A stretch of 7,626 bases of DNA, from contig CADBMQ010000143.1 of the NCBI GenBank assembly GCA_902795765.1, positions 1 through 7,626 of the forward strand, read 5' to 3'. Made by a program: the position numbers and the translations under genes. Of the stretch, positions 1 through 6,014 are shown in pieces. The stretch's first letter is position 1, and every line of letters begins with the position of its first letter. The DNA is from Oscillospiraceae bacterium (GTDB lineage: Bacteria > Bacillota > Clostridia > Oscillospirales > Acutalibacteraceae). The notes beneath the pieces were generated by a model, which saw only the letters and a list, made by a program, of their open reading frames with translations, did no database searches and was not told the origin of the DNA.

Positions 1-1
1 A

Positions 2-448
2 ATGATGGAAAGTCAACGCAAGGTTGAAAATCAAAAGACTGATAGTCTTGATTTAGCGGCAGAGCCTACTGCAGTTTTTCTTCAAAGGGTTTTTGAGTAT
101 ACTTTTGATAGTGAATTTGATAAGAGAATTATGGGACGGCTTGGCTATTGTGCAGGTAAATGCGTATATTTACTTGATGCACTCGATGACCTGTACGATG
201 ATCTCAAAAGCGGAGGATATAATCCGATTATAGTCAAGTATTCACTTAAAAACGGCGATGATACATCAAAGGCAGAAGATGAAACTGTATGCCTTATAAA
301 TACGTGTATTACAGAACTTGCGGCAACTTACGAACTATTGTCGTGTAAACGATATAAATCAATTATGTCAAATATAATTTATCTTGGAATGCCGAGAGTT
401 TTAAAAACAATAAGGGAACACGGCAAAAAACAGACATGGAGGTTTTAA
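2..448 (+). CDS. DUF5685-like family protein, C-terminal part (5' end outside window)
   Basis: This reading frame is open to the left edge, so the ATG at base 2 is probably an internal methionine of a longer protein. The 148 visible residues look all-helical and soluble, with no membrane segment or signal peptide. The most distinctive stretch is residues 45-72: a glycine/cysteine helix (G45, G48, C50, G52, C54), then an aspartate-rich LDALDDLYDDL segment (D59, D62, D63, D66, D67), then GGYNP. From memory, this resembles the C-terminal half of DUF5685 proteins, which are about 280 residues long, cysteine-containing and of unknown function in Clostridia, and are often found next to a J-domain gene as here. 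The stop codon lies three bases before the J-domain gene, whose ribosome binding site GGAGG is inside the 3' end of this gene. The family assignment is moderate, and no biochemical role can be given. Confidence 0.6.
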   Translation: MMESQRKVENQKTDSLDLAAEPTAVFLQRVFEYTFDSEFDKRIMGRLGYCAGKCVYLLDALDDLYDDLKSGGYNPIIVKYSLKNGDDTSKAEDETVCLINTCITELAATYELLSCKRYKSIMSNIIYLGMPRVLKTIREHGKKQTWRF

Positions 449-451
449 CCA

Positions 452-1075
452 ATGAATGATCCATATCAGACTTTGGGAGTTGGCAGAAATGCTACCGATG
501 AACAGATAAAACAGGCTTACAAAGAACTTGCAAGAAAATATCATCCTGATAACTATGCGAATAACCCTTTGTCGGATCTTGCCGAAGAAAAGATGAAAGA
601 AATCAACGAGGCTTATGATGCAATTATGAATGAGCGTCGAGGCGGTTCATCAAATAACTCGTATAGCGGTGGTTATAGCTCTACCGGTTCATCGCAATTC
701 CCGGATATTCGTCGTATGATAAATGAAAATCGTTTGGAACAAGCACAAGAGTTGCTTGATGGCGTTTCGATGAACAATCGTACTGCTGAATGGCATTATC
801 TCAACGGTATTGTACTTTATAGACGAGGCTGGTTCGACGATGCATTCACAATGTTTTCAGCAGCTTGTCGTATGGACCCGAACAATATGGAATATCGTGC
901 AATGCTCGATCGTATTAACAGACAGAGAAGTGGCTCTTTCACAAATTACGGTGGATATAATACAAATGGTGGCTACGGTGCTAATGGCTGTTCGACTTGT
1001 GACATTTGTCAGGGGTTAATCTGTGCAGATTGTTGTTGCGAGTGTATGGGCGGCGATTTGATTAGATGTTGCTAA
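452..1075 (+). CDS. J-domain (DnaJ-like) co-chaperone with TPR-like helices and Cys-rich C-terminus
   Basis: Residues 3-61 form a complete J domain. It has the PYQTLGV opening, the helix-II basic face ([11 protein letters not shown]) and the invariant HPD tripeptide at 31-33, so it should stimulate the ATPase of a DnaK-type Hsp70. A Ser/Gly/Tyr-rich linker follows (about 63-83). Residues 86-152 are paired amphipathic helices, of which 112-151 ([20 protein letters not shown] and onward, with a DPNN turn) read as a TPR-like repeat. A second Gly/Asn/Tyr linker leads to a tail (180-207) with ten cysteines in 28 residues, ending in CC. It lacks the canonical DnaJ zinc finger (four CxxCxGxG repeats) and substrate-binding domains, so it is a specialised class C-type J protein and not DnaJ itself. 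At 207 residues it appears complete. The start is supported by GGAGG at 438-442, nine bases upstream. Its client is unknown; the DUF5685-like neighbour is the obvious candidate partner. Confidence 0.88.
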   Translation: MNDPYQTLGVGRNATDEQIKQAYKELARKYHPDNYANNPLSDLAEEKMKEINEAYDAIMNERRGGSSNNSYSGGYSSTGSSQFPDIRRMINENRLEQAQELLDGVSMNNRTAEWHYLNGIVLYRRGWFDDAFTMFSAACRMDPNNMEYRAMLDRINRQRSGSFTNYGGYNTNGGYGANGCSTCDICQGLICADCCCECMGGDLIRCC

Positions 1076-1076
1076 T

Positions 1077-1607
1077 ATGAAAAAAACGTCAAAAATTGCA
1101 TTGTGTGGAGTTTTAGCAGCGGTTGAACTTGTTGTTTTGCTTGCTGCATACTTTCCGTATTTAACATATGCCTTGCCAGCTTTGGCAGGTGCTTTTACTA
1201 TTCCTGTCGTAGTCGATGTCGGTAAAAAGCACGCTTGGATAATGTTTTCGGTGGTTTCCGTTTTGAGTTTCTTTCTTTGTGAAAAGGAAGCAATGGTGTT
1301 TTACATACTTTTTTTCGGACATTATCCTATAATCAAGTCATATATCGAACAGATAAAATCAAAGCCTGTTTGTCTTTTAATCAAGTTTATTTGTGCGACA
1401 GTTTGCTTTGCAATAGCGTATTATTTGACAACATTTGTTATGGGCATTGATATTGAAACTGTTGGTGATTTTGGTAAATACACGTCGATTGTATTCCTTG
1501 TTATGTATGATGTTGTATTTTTTGTTTATGACATTGCATTAACACGAATAGTTGGATTGTATATTTTAAAATTTAGAAAACAGGTAAGAAAGATTTTTTA
1601 TTTATGA
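1077..1607 (+). CDS. Six-helix integral membrane protein, ECF-transporter S-component-like
   Basis: This 176-residue protein is very hydrophobic, with about six predicted membrane helices (roughly residues 8-26, 30-47, 53-68, 71-88, 95-118 and 136-160). It has a short basic N-terminus (MKKTSK) and a basic C-terminal tail (KFRKQVRKIF). Its size, helix count and small-residue-rich first helix (ALCGVLAA) resemble the substrate-binding S components of energy-coupling-factor vitamin transporters. The conserved-looking KEA...FFGHYPIIKS stretch (around 70-88) is familiar from an uncharacterised Firmicutes membrane family. No EcfA ATPase or EcfT gene is present here, so if it is an S component it must share an ECF module encoded elsewhere. 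The start lies one base after the upstream stop with no good Shine-Dalgarno sequence, so translation is probably coupled. Its stop overlaps the next start (ATGA), tying it to the DUF4430 surface protein. The membrane location is firm, but the transporter role is inference. Confidence 0.72.
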   Translation: MKKTSKIALCGVLAAVELVVLLAAYFPYLTYALPALAGAFTIPVVVDVGKKHAWIMFSVVSVLSFFLCEKEAMVFYILFFGHYPIIKSYIEQIKSKPVCLLIKFICATVCFAIAYYLTTFVMGIDIETVGDFGKYTSIVFLVMYDVVFFVYDIALTRIVGLYILKFRKQVRKIFYL

Positions 1608-3088
1608 AACGAGTATACGCTTTTATTTGTATTTTCTCTATAATGTTTGCAAATTTAGTGATTGTTACGGCTGATAATGCCATAACAGTCACTCTTTGCG
1701 TTACTGAACAAGTGAAGAATACTACACTTTATAATAAAACTATGGAACTTGATAACAGTTCAACCGCACTTGATGCACTTATAAAAAGTGGTCTTGATGT
1801 TGCAGAATCTAAAGGATATGTATCTTCGGTTAACGGATATAAAGAATTTCAACACGGACGATATAGTGGATGGACATACTATGTAAACGGCAATTTTGCT
1901 AATATTTCTTCTGCAAAATATACGCTAAAAGATGGAGATAAAGTAGAGTGGATTTATGTTGTTGACTATCCTAAAACCACTTCTAAGATTAAAAATAACG
2001 CAACGGCAGAAAATGTTATTAAAACTGAAATTGCACCGTCTCCTCACGAAACTGAAACAATACAGAATTTTAGTTTTTCCACAAATTCGGAACAAGCATC
2101 AAAAGAAGTAAAATCATCGCAAAATATAACAAATAGCAATTCAACTGCTATAACAACTAATATATCAACTCAAACTAATCAATCTTTCACAACATCGTCT
2201 AATTTTAATGCAAATGCTATTGAAATATCACTCGACTATTTGAAAAAGAATAGTGGAACATTCACTCCACTTGTTTTATCGCTTTTTCGTCAAGCAATAA
2301 GTGATGATATTAAAGACTCGATTCAAGAAGAAATTTCAACTTGCACAGAGCCTATTGCAGCAGAGCGGCTTATAATTAACGCCTATGCACTTGGATTAGA
2401 AGTTACAGATGATCTTGCAGATAAATGCTTTAATAACGAACAAATTGATAAAACGGGACTTAATGGAGTGATTTTCGGACTTCTTGCCGCAAAGAAACAT
2501 ACACCGAAGGATAAAAGTAAATACAGTGTGCAAAAACTAACTGAAATGCTCGTGAATTCACAAAATGCAGATGGCGGATTTTCTCTTACGAAAGGTGATA
2601 ATTCGGATGTTGATATAACTGCAATGGCAGTTACGGCATTGTCAACGGTTGATGATGTAAATGCTAAAAATAGTATGAATAAATCTCTTGACTATTTGTC
2701 AAAGGTGCAAAACAAAGATGGTGGCTACTCATCTTATGGTGTTGCAAACTGTGAATCAACTGCACAGGTTGTAATTGCACTTGTGTCAAGTGGTGTTTCG
2801 CAGAATGACAGCCGATTTATTAAAGATAAGAGTGCTTATGAATGTTTATATAATTATTTTAATTCAAATGGATTTTGCCACGAAATAGGCGGAGAAGTCA
2901 ACACAATTTCTTGTGAACAAGCACTTTTGGCAATTTACGCAAGAGAGTATAATGAAAATCCCTATACAGTTGCGGTTGATCTTCATTTAGAAGAAATCAA
3001 TTTCACATTTATATTCATTGGTGTGGGTGCGCTAATTTTAGTTTGTGCCATTGTTTTGATTGTTCTTACAAGAAAGGGTAAAAAATGA
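1604..3088 (+). CDS. Membrane-anchored surface protein: DUF4430/transcobalamin-like domain plus alpha/alpha-barrel (prenyltransferase-like repeats)
   Basis: This 494-residue exported protein has four parts. Residues 1-23 are a signal peptide (MKR, hydrophobic core, probable cleavage after VTA23). Residues about 26-122 are a DUF4430 domain with the diagnostic YVSSVNG, SGWTYYVNG (88-96) and LKDGDKVEWIYV motifs; this family is homologous to the C-terminal beta domain of animal transcobalamin and intrinsic factor. Residues 123-199 are a Ser/Thr/Asn/Gln-rich, low-complexity spacer. Residues about 200-455 are helical with two clear prenyltransferase/squalene-cyclase-type repeats, QNADGGF (320-326) and QNKDGGY (369-375), each followed by a helix, which points to an alpha/alpha toroid. 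Residues about 467-489 are a membrane helix followed by TRKGKK, a stop-transfer anchor that leaves the bulk outside the cell. The DDxD-type catalytic Asp cluster of terpene cyclases is not apparent, so ligand binding is more likely than catalysis. The start overlaps the upstream stop by four bases and has only a weak Shine-Dalgarno sequence. Cobalamin or another small molecule is a plausible ligand, but this is inference. Confidence 0.82.
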   Translation: MKRVYAFICIFSIMFANLVIVTADNAITVTLCVTEQVKNTTLYNKTMELDNSSTALDALIKSGLDVAESKGYVSSVNGYKEFQHGRYSGWTYYVNGNFANISSAKYTLKDGDKVEWIYVVDYPKTTSKIKNNATAENVIKTEIAPSPHETETIQNFSFSTNSEQASKEVKSSQNITNSNSTAITTNISTQTNQSFTTSSNFNANAIEISLDYLKKNSGTFTPLVLSLFRQAISDDIKDSIQEEISTCTEPIAAERLIINAYALGLEVTDDLADKCFNNEQIDKTGLNGVIFGLLAAKKHTPKDKSKYSVQKLTEMLVNSQNADGGFSLTKGDNSDVDITAMAVTALSTVDDVNAKNSMNKSLDYLSKVQNKDGGYSSYGVANCESTAQVVIALVSSGVSQNDSRFIKDKSAYECLYNYFNSNGFCHEIGGEVNTISCEQALLAIYAREYNENPYTVAVDLHLEEINFTFIFIGVGALILVCAIVLIVLTRKGKK

Positions 3089-3492
3089 GAAAAACAGCCA
3101 TTTTTATTACATTATTCTTGATTATATTTACGTTATCCTCTTGTGGTGATAACGTTTTTGAAAGAGGAGTAGCAGGCAAATCTGCACACATTACAGTCAA
3201 AACACCGAGTAAAACGGTAATTGATGAAGAAATTTCTTTTGACGATGCAAAAGTTATAGATGCATTGACTTTTGTTGCAAAAAAGAGTATAATTGAGATT
3301 AAAGTTAGTGGCTCTTCGGGTATGGAATACGTTGAGTCGATTGACGGTTTAGCACAATTTGATATGGGTGCAAAAAGTGGTTGGATTTATCGTGTGAACG
3401 GCAAAATGCCCAATGTTGGTGCAGGAGCATATACGATTTCCGATGGAGACAAAATTGAATGGCAGTATGTTACGGAGTATGTAAATGAGTGA
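3085..3492 (+). CDS. DUF4430-domain lipoprotein (transcobalamin-like beta domain)
   Basis: This is a small 135-residue lipoprotein. Its signal sequence MRKTAIFITLFLIIFT ends in the lipobox LSSC, so Cys20 should be lipidated and the protein anchored to the outer face of the membrane. The remainder, about 33-131, is a single DUF4430 domain. It shares with the upstream protein the YVESIDG (compare YVSSVNG), SGWIYRVNG (98-106), A-x-YT and DGDKIEWQYV motifs, so the two are paralogous domains, probably from a duplication. Here the domain stands alone without the helical barrel. The start overlaps the upstream stop (ATGA) and has GAAAGGG six bases before it; the stop overlaps the next gene by eight bases. 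By analogy with transcobalamin, where a beta domain closes over a ligand held by the alpha domain, it could cooperate with the preceding protein as a ligand-capture pair. The function is unproven. Confidence 0.83.
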   Translation: MRKTAIFITLFLIIFTLSSCGDNVFERGVAGKSAHITVKTPSKTVIDEEISFDDAKVIDALTFVAKKSIIEIKVSGSSGMEYVESIDGLAQFDMGAKSGWIYRVNGKMPNVGAGAYTISDGDKIEWQYVTEYVNE

Positions 3493-4732
3493 GATATACG
3501 CAGATGTTGCGGTAATTGGTGGTGGAGCAGCAGGGCTGATTTGTGCAGGTACAGCGGCTCGTTATGGTAAAAAAGTTGTTATTTTGGAGAAAAATCCAAA
3601 GTGTGCAAGAAAGGTTATGATAACCGGTAAAGGCAGGTGTAACCTGACAAATAAATCCGATTTGCAACAGTTGATTTCAGCAGTGCCGAAAAATGGAAGA
3701 TTTTTGTATAGCGCTTTTTCTGAATTTACTCCTGACGATATTATCGACTTGGTTGAGGAAAACGGTGTGCCGACAAAAGTTGAACGTGGCAGACGAGTTT
3801 TTCCACAATCAGATAAGGCTGTTGATATTGTTGATGCTCTTGTGAAATATGCACTTGATGGTGGAGCCAAGATAATTAACTCGCCTGTTATTGATTTGCA
3901 GTCTGATGGAAATAAAATAACACGAATTTTGTTGGAAGTTGGTGCGGTTGTTGCAGACGATGTCGTTATTGCAACAGGTGGTGCATCATATCCAACAACA
4001 GGTTCAACAGGGGACGGATATAGGTTCGCAGAAAAACTTGGTCATACAATAACACCACTTTTGCCGTCACTTGTGCCGATAACAGTTGAACAAGGCTATG
4101 CTGCTCAAATGCAAGGCTTGAGTTTGAAAAATGTCAAAGTGACTGCTGTTGACAATGATAAAAAAGGCAAAATAATTTTTGAAGATTTCGGTGAAATGCT
4201 TTTCACTCATTTTGGACTTAGTGGACCGATAATTTTAAGTATGAGTGCGCATTTAAAAAATATGCAAAAAGGTAGATACGAAGTCTTTATTGATATGAAA
4301 CCGGCTCTTGACGAAAAAACATTGGATTTACGACTTCAACGTGATTTTGAAAAAAACGCTAATAAAATATTTCAAAACTCGCTTTCCGAATTACTGCCGT
4401 CAAAAATGATTCCCGTAATTGTACGTCTGTCGGGAATACCTGCCACGGCAAAAGTTAATCAAATTACAAAAGAGCAAAGACAAAAACTTGGTAGTCTTAT
4501 AAAAAAATTACCATTCACAATAACAGGTTTTCGACCAATTTCAGAAGCAATCGTCACGTCGGGTGGTGTTAGTGTCAAGGAAATTGAACCTAAAACAATG
4601 AAGTCGAAACTGATAGATAACTTATATTTTGCAGGTGAGGTTATTGATGTTGATGCATATACAGGTGGCTTTAATCTGCAAATTGCATTTTCAACAGGAT
4701 ATGTTGCAGGCAAATCAATAGGAGGAAAATAA
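3485..4732 (+). CDS. HI0933/YhiN-family NAD(P)/FAD-dependent oxidoreductase
   Basis: At 415 residues this is a full-length member of the HI0933-like flavoprotein family (TIGR00275; some members are labelled aminoacetone oxidase-like). The N-terminal Rossmann fold binds FAD: VIGGGAAGL (10-18) is the dinucleotide-binding glycine loop, and E35 in VVILEKN is the ribose-contacting acid at the end of strand 2. The family signature KVMITGKGRCNLTN follows. A second FAD-contacting segment (IATGGASYPTTGSTGDGY) lies near the middle, then FTHFGLSGP. The C-terminal YFAGEVIDVDAYTGGFN segment (381 onward) closes the FAD site. The physiological substrate of this family is not settled. The start is supported by GGAG at 3474-3477, seven bases upstream, inside the previous gene. 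An oxidoreductase of this family immediately before cmk is, from memory, a recurrent arrangement in Clostridia, so it probably belongs with the housekeeping block and not with the DUF4430 cassette. Confidence 0.92.
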   Translation: MSEIYADVAVIGGGAAGLICAGTAARYGKKVVILEKNPKCARKVMITGKGRCNLTNKSDLQQLISAVPKNGRFLYSAFSEFTPDDIIDLVEENGVPTKVERGRRVFPQSDKAVDIVDALVKYALDGGAKIINSPVIDLQSDGNKITRILLEVGAVVADDVVIATGGASYPTTGSTGDGYRFAEKLGHTITPLLPSLVPITVEQGYAAQMQGLSLKNVKVTAVDNDKKGKIIFEDFGEMLFTHFGLSGPIILSMSAHLKNMQKGRYEVFIDMKPALDEKTLDLRLQRDFEKNANKIFQNSLSELLPSKMIPVIVRLSGIPATAKVNQITKEQRQKLGSLIKKLPFTITGFRPISEAIVTSGGVSVKEIEPKTMKSKLIDNLYFAGEVIDVDAYTGGFNLQIAFSTGYVAGKSIGGK

Positions 4733-4733
4733 T

Positions 4734-5399
4734 ATGTTTAATGTTGCGATAGATGGACCAGCAGGTGCAGGAAAAAGTTCGATTGCACGACAAGTTGCTC
4801 AAAAGTTGGGGTTTATTTATATTGATACAGGCGCCTTGTATCGAACAGTTGGATTGAATGCAGTTAATAATGGTGTTGATTTAAAAGACACATCTGCCAT
4901 TGAGAGTTCACTTGATGGACTTGAAGTTGAGATTAAGTTTATTGACGATGAACAAAGAGTTTATATGAACGGAACTGATGTAAGTGATAAAATTCGTACA
5001 CCTGAAATTTCACTTGCCGCATCAGCTGTTTCGAGTGTTCCAAAGGTTCGAGAGTTCTTGTTTGATTTGCAGAAGTCGCTTGCTGAAAGCAATAACTCAA
5101 TTATGGACGGCAGAGATATAGGTACAGTTGTATTGCCTAATGCTGACGTAAAAATTTTCTTAACCGCATCAGCGAAAGCTCGTGCTGATAGAAGATATAA
5201 GCAACTTGAAGAAAGTGGCGAATCTGTAGTTTGGCAAGATGTTTATGATGATATCGTAAAACGTGATTATGATGACAGTCATAGAGCAATAGCACCACTT
5301 AAACAGGCTGATGATGCTGTTCTTGCAGATACAAGTGAACTTACACTTGAACAATCAATTGAACTCATTGAGGATATCATTAAAAGAAATCTTAAATAA
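4734..5399 (+). CDS. cmk: Cytidylate kinase
   Basis: This 221-residue cytosolic enzyme transfers phosphate from ATP to CMP or dCMP, returning RNA and lipid-synthesis breakdown products to the CDP/dCDP pool. It is the usual length for the bacterial enzyme. The Walker A loop GPAGAGKSS is at residues 8-16, followed by YIDTGALYR, which forms part of the nucleotide monophosphate site. MDGRDIGTVVLP (124-135) carries the conserved GRDIG CMP-binding motif, ADRR is the lid arginine region, and RDYDDSHRAIAPLKQA with a downstream DTS motif completes the family signature. A strong site, GGAGG at 4721-4725, lies eight bases before the ATG and inside the end of the preceding gene. Linkage of cmk to ribosomal protein S1 is conserved widely in bacteria (cmk-rpsA in Escherichia coli); here plsC lies between cmk and the ispH-S1 fusion. 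Confidence 0.97.
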   Translation: MFNVAIDGPAGAGKSSIARQVAQKLGFIYIDTGALYRTVGLNAVNNGVDLKDTSAIESSLDGLEVEIKFIDDEQRVYMNGTDVSDKIRTPEISLAASAVSSVPKVREFLFDLQKSLAESNNSIMDGRDIGTVVLPNADVKIFLTASAKARADRRYKQLEESGESVVWQDVYDDIVKRDYDDSHRAIAPLKQADDAVLADTSELTLEQSIELIEDIIKRNLK

Positions 5400-5414
5400 G
5401 AGGTTAGAAAGTTG
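5400..5414 (+). promoter_or_regulatory. Ribosome binding site and TTG start of plsC
   Basis: GAGG at 5400-5403, directly after the cmk stop codon, is separated by eight bases from TTG at 5412-5414. It decides the choice of the TTG start over the later in-frame ATG at codon 29, since the longer version keeps the hydrophobic N-terminal segment expected of this acyltransferase family. Confidence 0.7.
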
Positions 5415-6014
5415 AAAAGAAATAAATTTTTGACAGTTCTTAAAATTATTTTTTACCCAATTTATCGTTTGATTTTTTGGTATTCGGTTGAAGGTATGGA
5501 GAATATTCCAAAAGAAGGCGGAGTTATTTTTTGTGCCAACCATATTTCAATTTTTGACCCTGTACTTTGGGTAATTGTCATCAGACGTAGAATTTGTTTT
5601 ATGGCAAAAAAAGAATTTTTCCAAAACAAACTTTCTGCGTGGCTTTTTAGAAAACTTGATGTCTTTCCTGTTGATAGAGAAGGAAAAGATTTGAAGGCTA
5701 TCAAAACTGCTATCAAGACTGTTAAAGACGGAAATATTCTCGGCATATATCCCGAGGGTACTCGATCTAAAGATGGTAAACCACACGAAGCAAAAGCAGG
5801 TGTTGCTTATATTGCAAGATCGTGTAAGTGTGATGTAATTCCTGTGGCTATGCGTTGTAAGGGTAAACTTCGTCCGTTTAAGAGAGTCAAACTTGTTGTT
5901 GGAAAACCTATTTCACAAGCAGAGTTGTTCCCGGCTGATTTGCCGAGAAATGAACTTCAAATACCTGCTGACTACATAATGAACAAAATAAAGGAGATTT
6001 GGGAAAATATATGA
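5412..6014 (+). CDS. plsC: 1-acyl-sn-glycerol-3-phosphate acyltransferase (LPLAT family), TTG start
   Basis: This enzyme acylates lysophosphatidic acid at the sn-2 position to make phosphatidic acid, the precursor of membrane phospholipids, at the inner face of the membrane. The acyltransferase signatures are present: NHISIFD (N43, H44 and D49 of the catalytic NHx4D motif), the basic stretch around FMAKKEFF, the glycerol-phosphate-binding PEGTR (114-118, preceded by Y113), and IPVAM near residue 143. A hydrophobic N-terminal segment (LTVLKIIFYPIYRLIFWY) should hold it to the membrane. At 200 residues it is a normal compact family member. The start codon is TTG, chosen because GAGG sits eight bases upstream and because the next in-frame ATG (residue 29) would delete this N-terminal segment. 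The stop overlaps the ispH start (ATGA). The acyl donor (acyl-ACP or acyl-CoA) cannot be read from the sequence. Confidence 0.93.
   Translation: MKRNKFLTVLKIIFYPIYRLIFWYSVEGMENIPKEGGVIFCANHISIFDPVLWVIVIRRRICFMAKKEFFQNKLSAWLFRKLDVFPVDREGKDLKAIKTAIKTVKDGNILGIYPEGTRSKDGKPHEAKAGVAYIARSCKCDVIPVAMRCKGKLRPFKRVKLVVGKPISQAELFPADLPRNELQIPADYIMNKIKEIWENI

Noticed and set aside
810..1019. 69-codon + strand frame inside the J-protein gene
   Set aside because: The overlapping frame encodes the TPR-like region and Cys-rich tail of the J protein; the short frame has no Shine-Dalgarno sequence and no recognisable features.
1979..2203. A/T-rich repetitive-looking stretch considered as a DNA repeat or non-coding insert
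   Set aside because: It is in frame and encodes a Ser/Thr/Asn-rich spacer between two folded domains; no exact repeat unit was found.
1604..3088. Prenyltransferase/squalene-cyclase enzyme as the product
   Set aside because: QNxDGG repeats are present, but the protein is exported and membrane-anchored and no catalytic DxDD-type cluster is visible, so a binding role fits better.
3470..3870. Antisense frames over the start of the flavoprotein gene
   Set aside because: They are antisense to the FAD-binding motifs and show no independent coding evidence.
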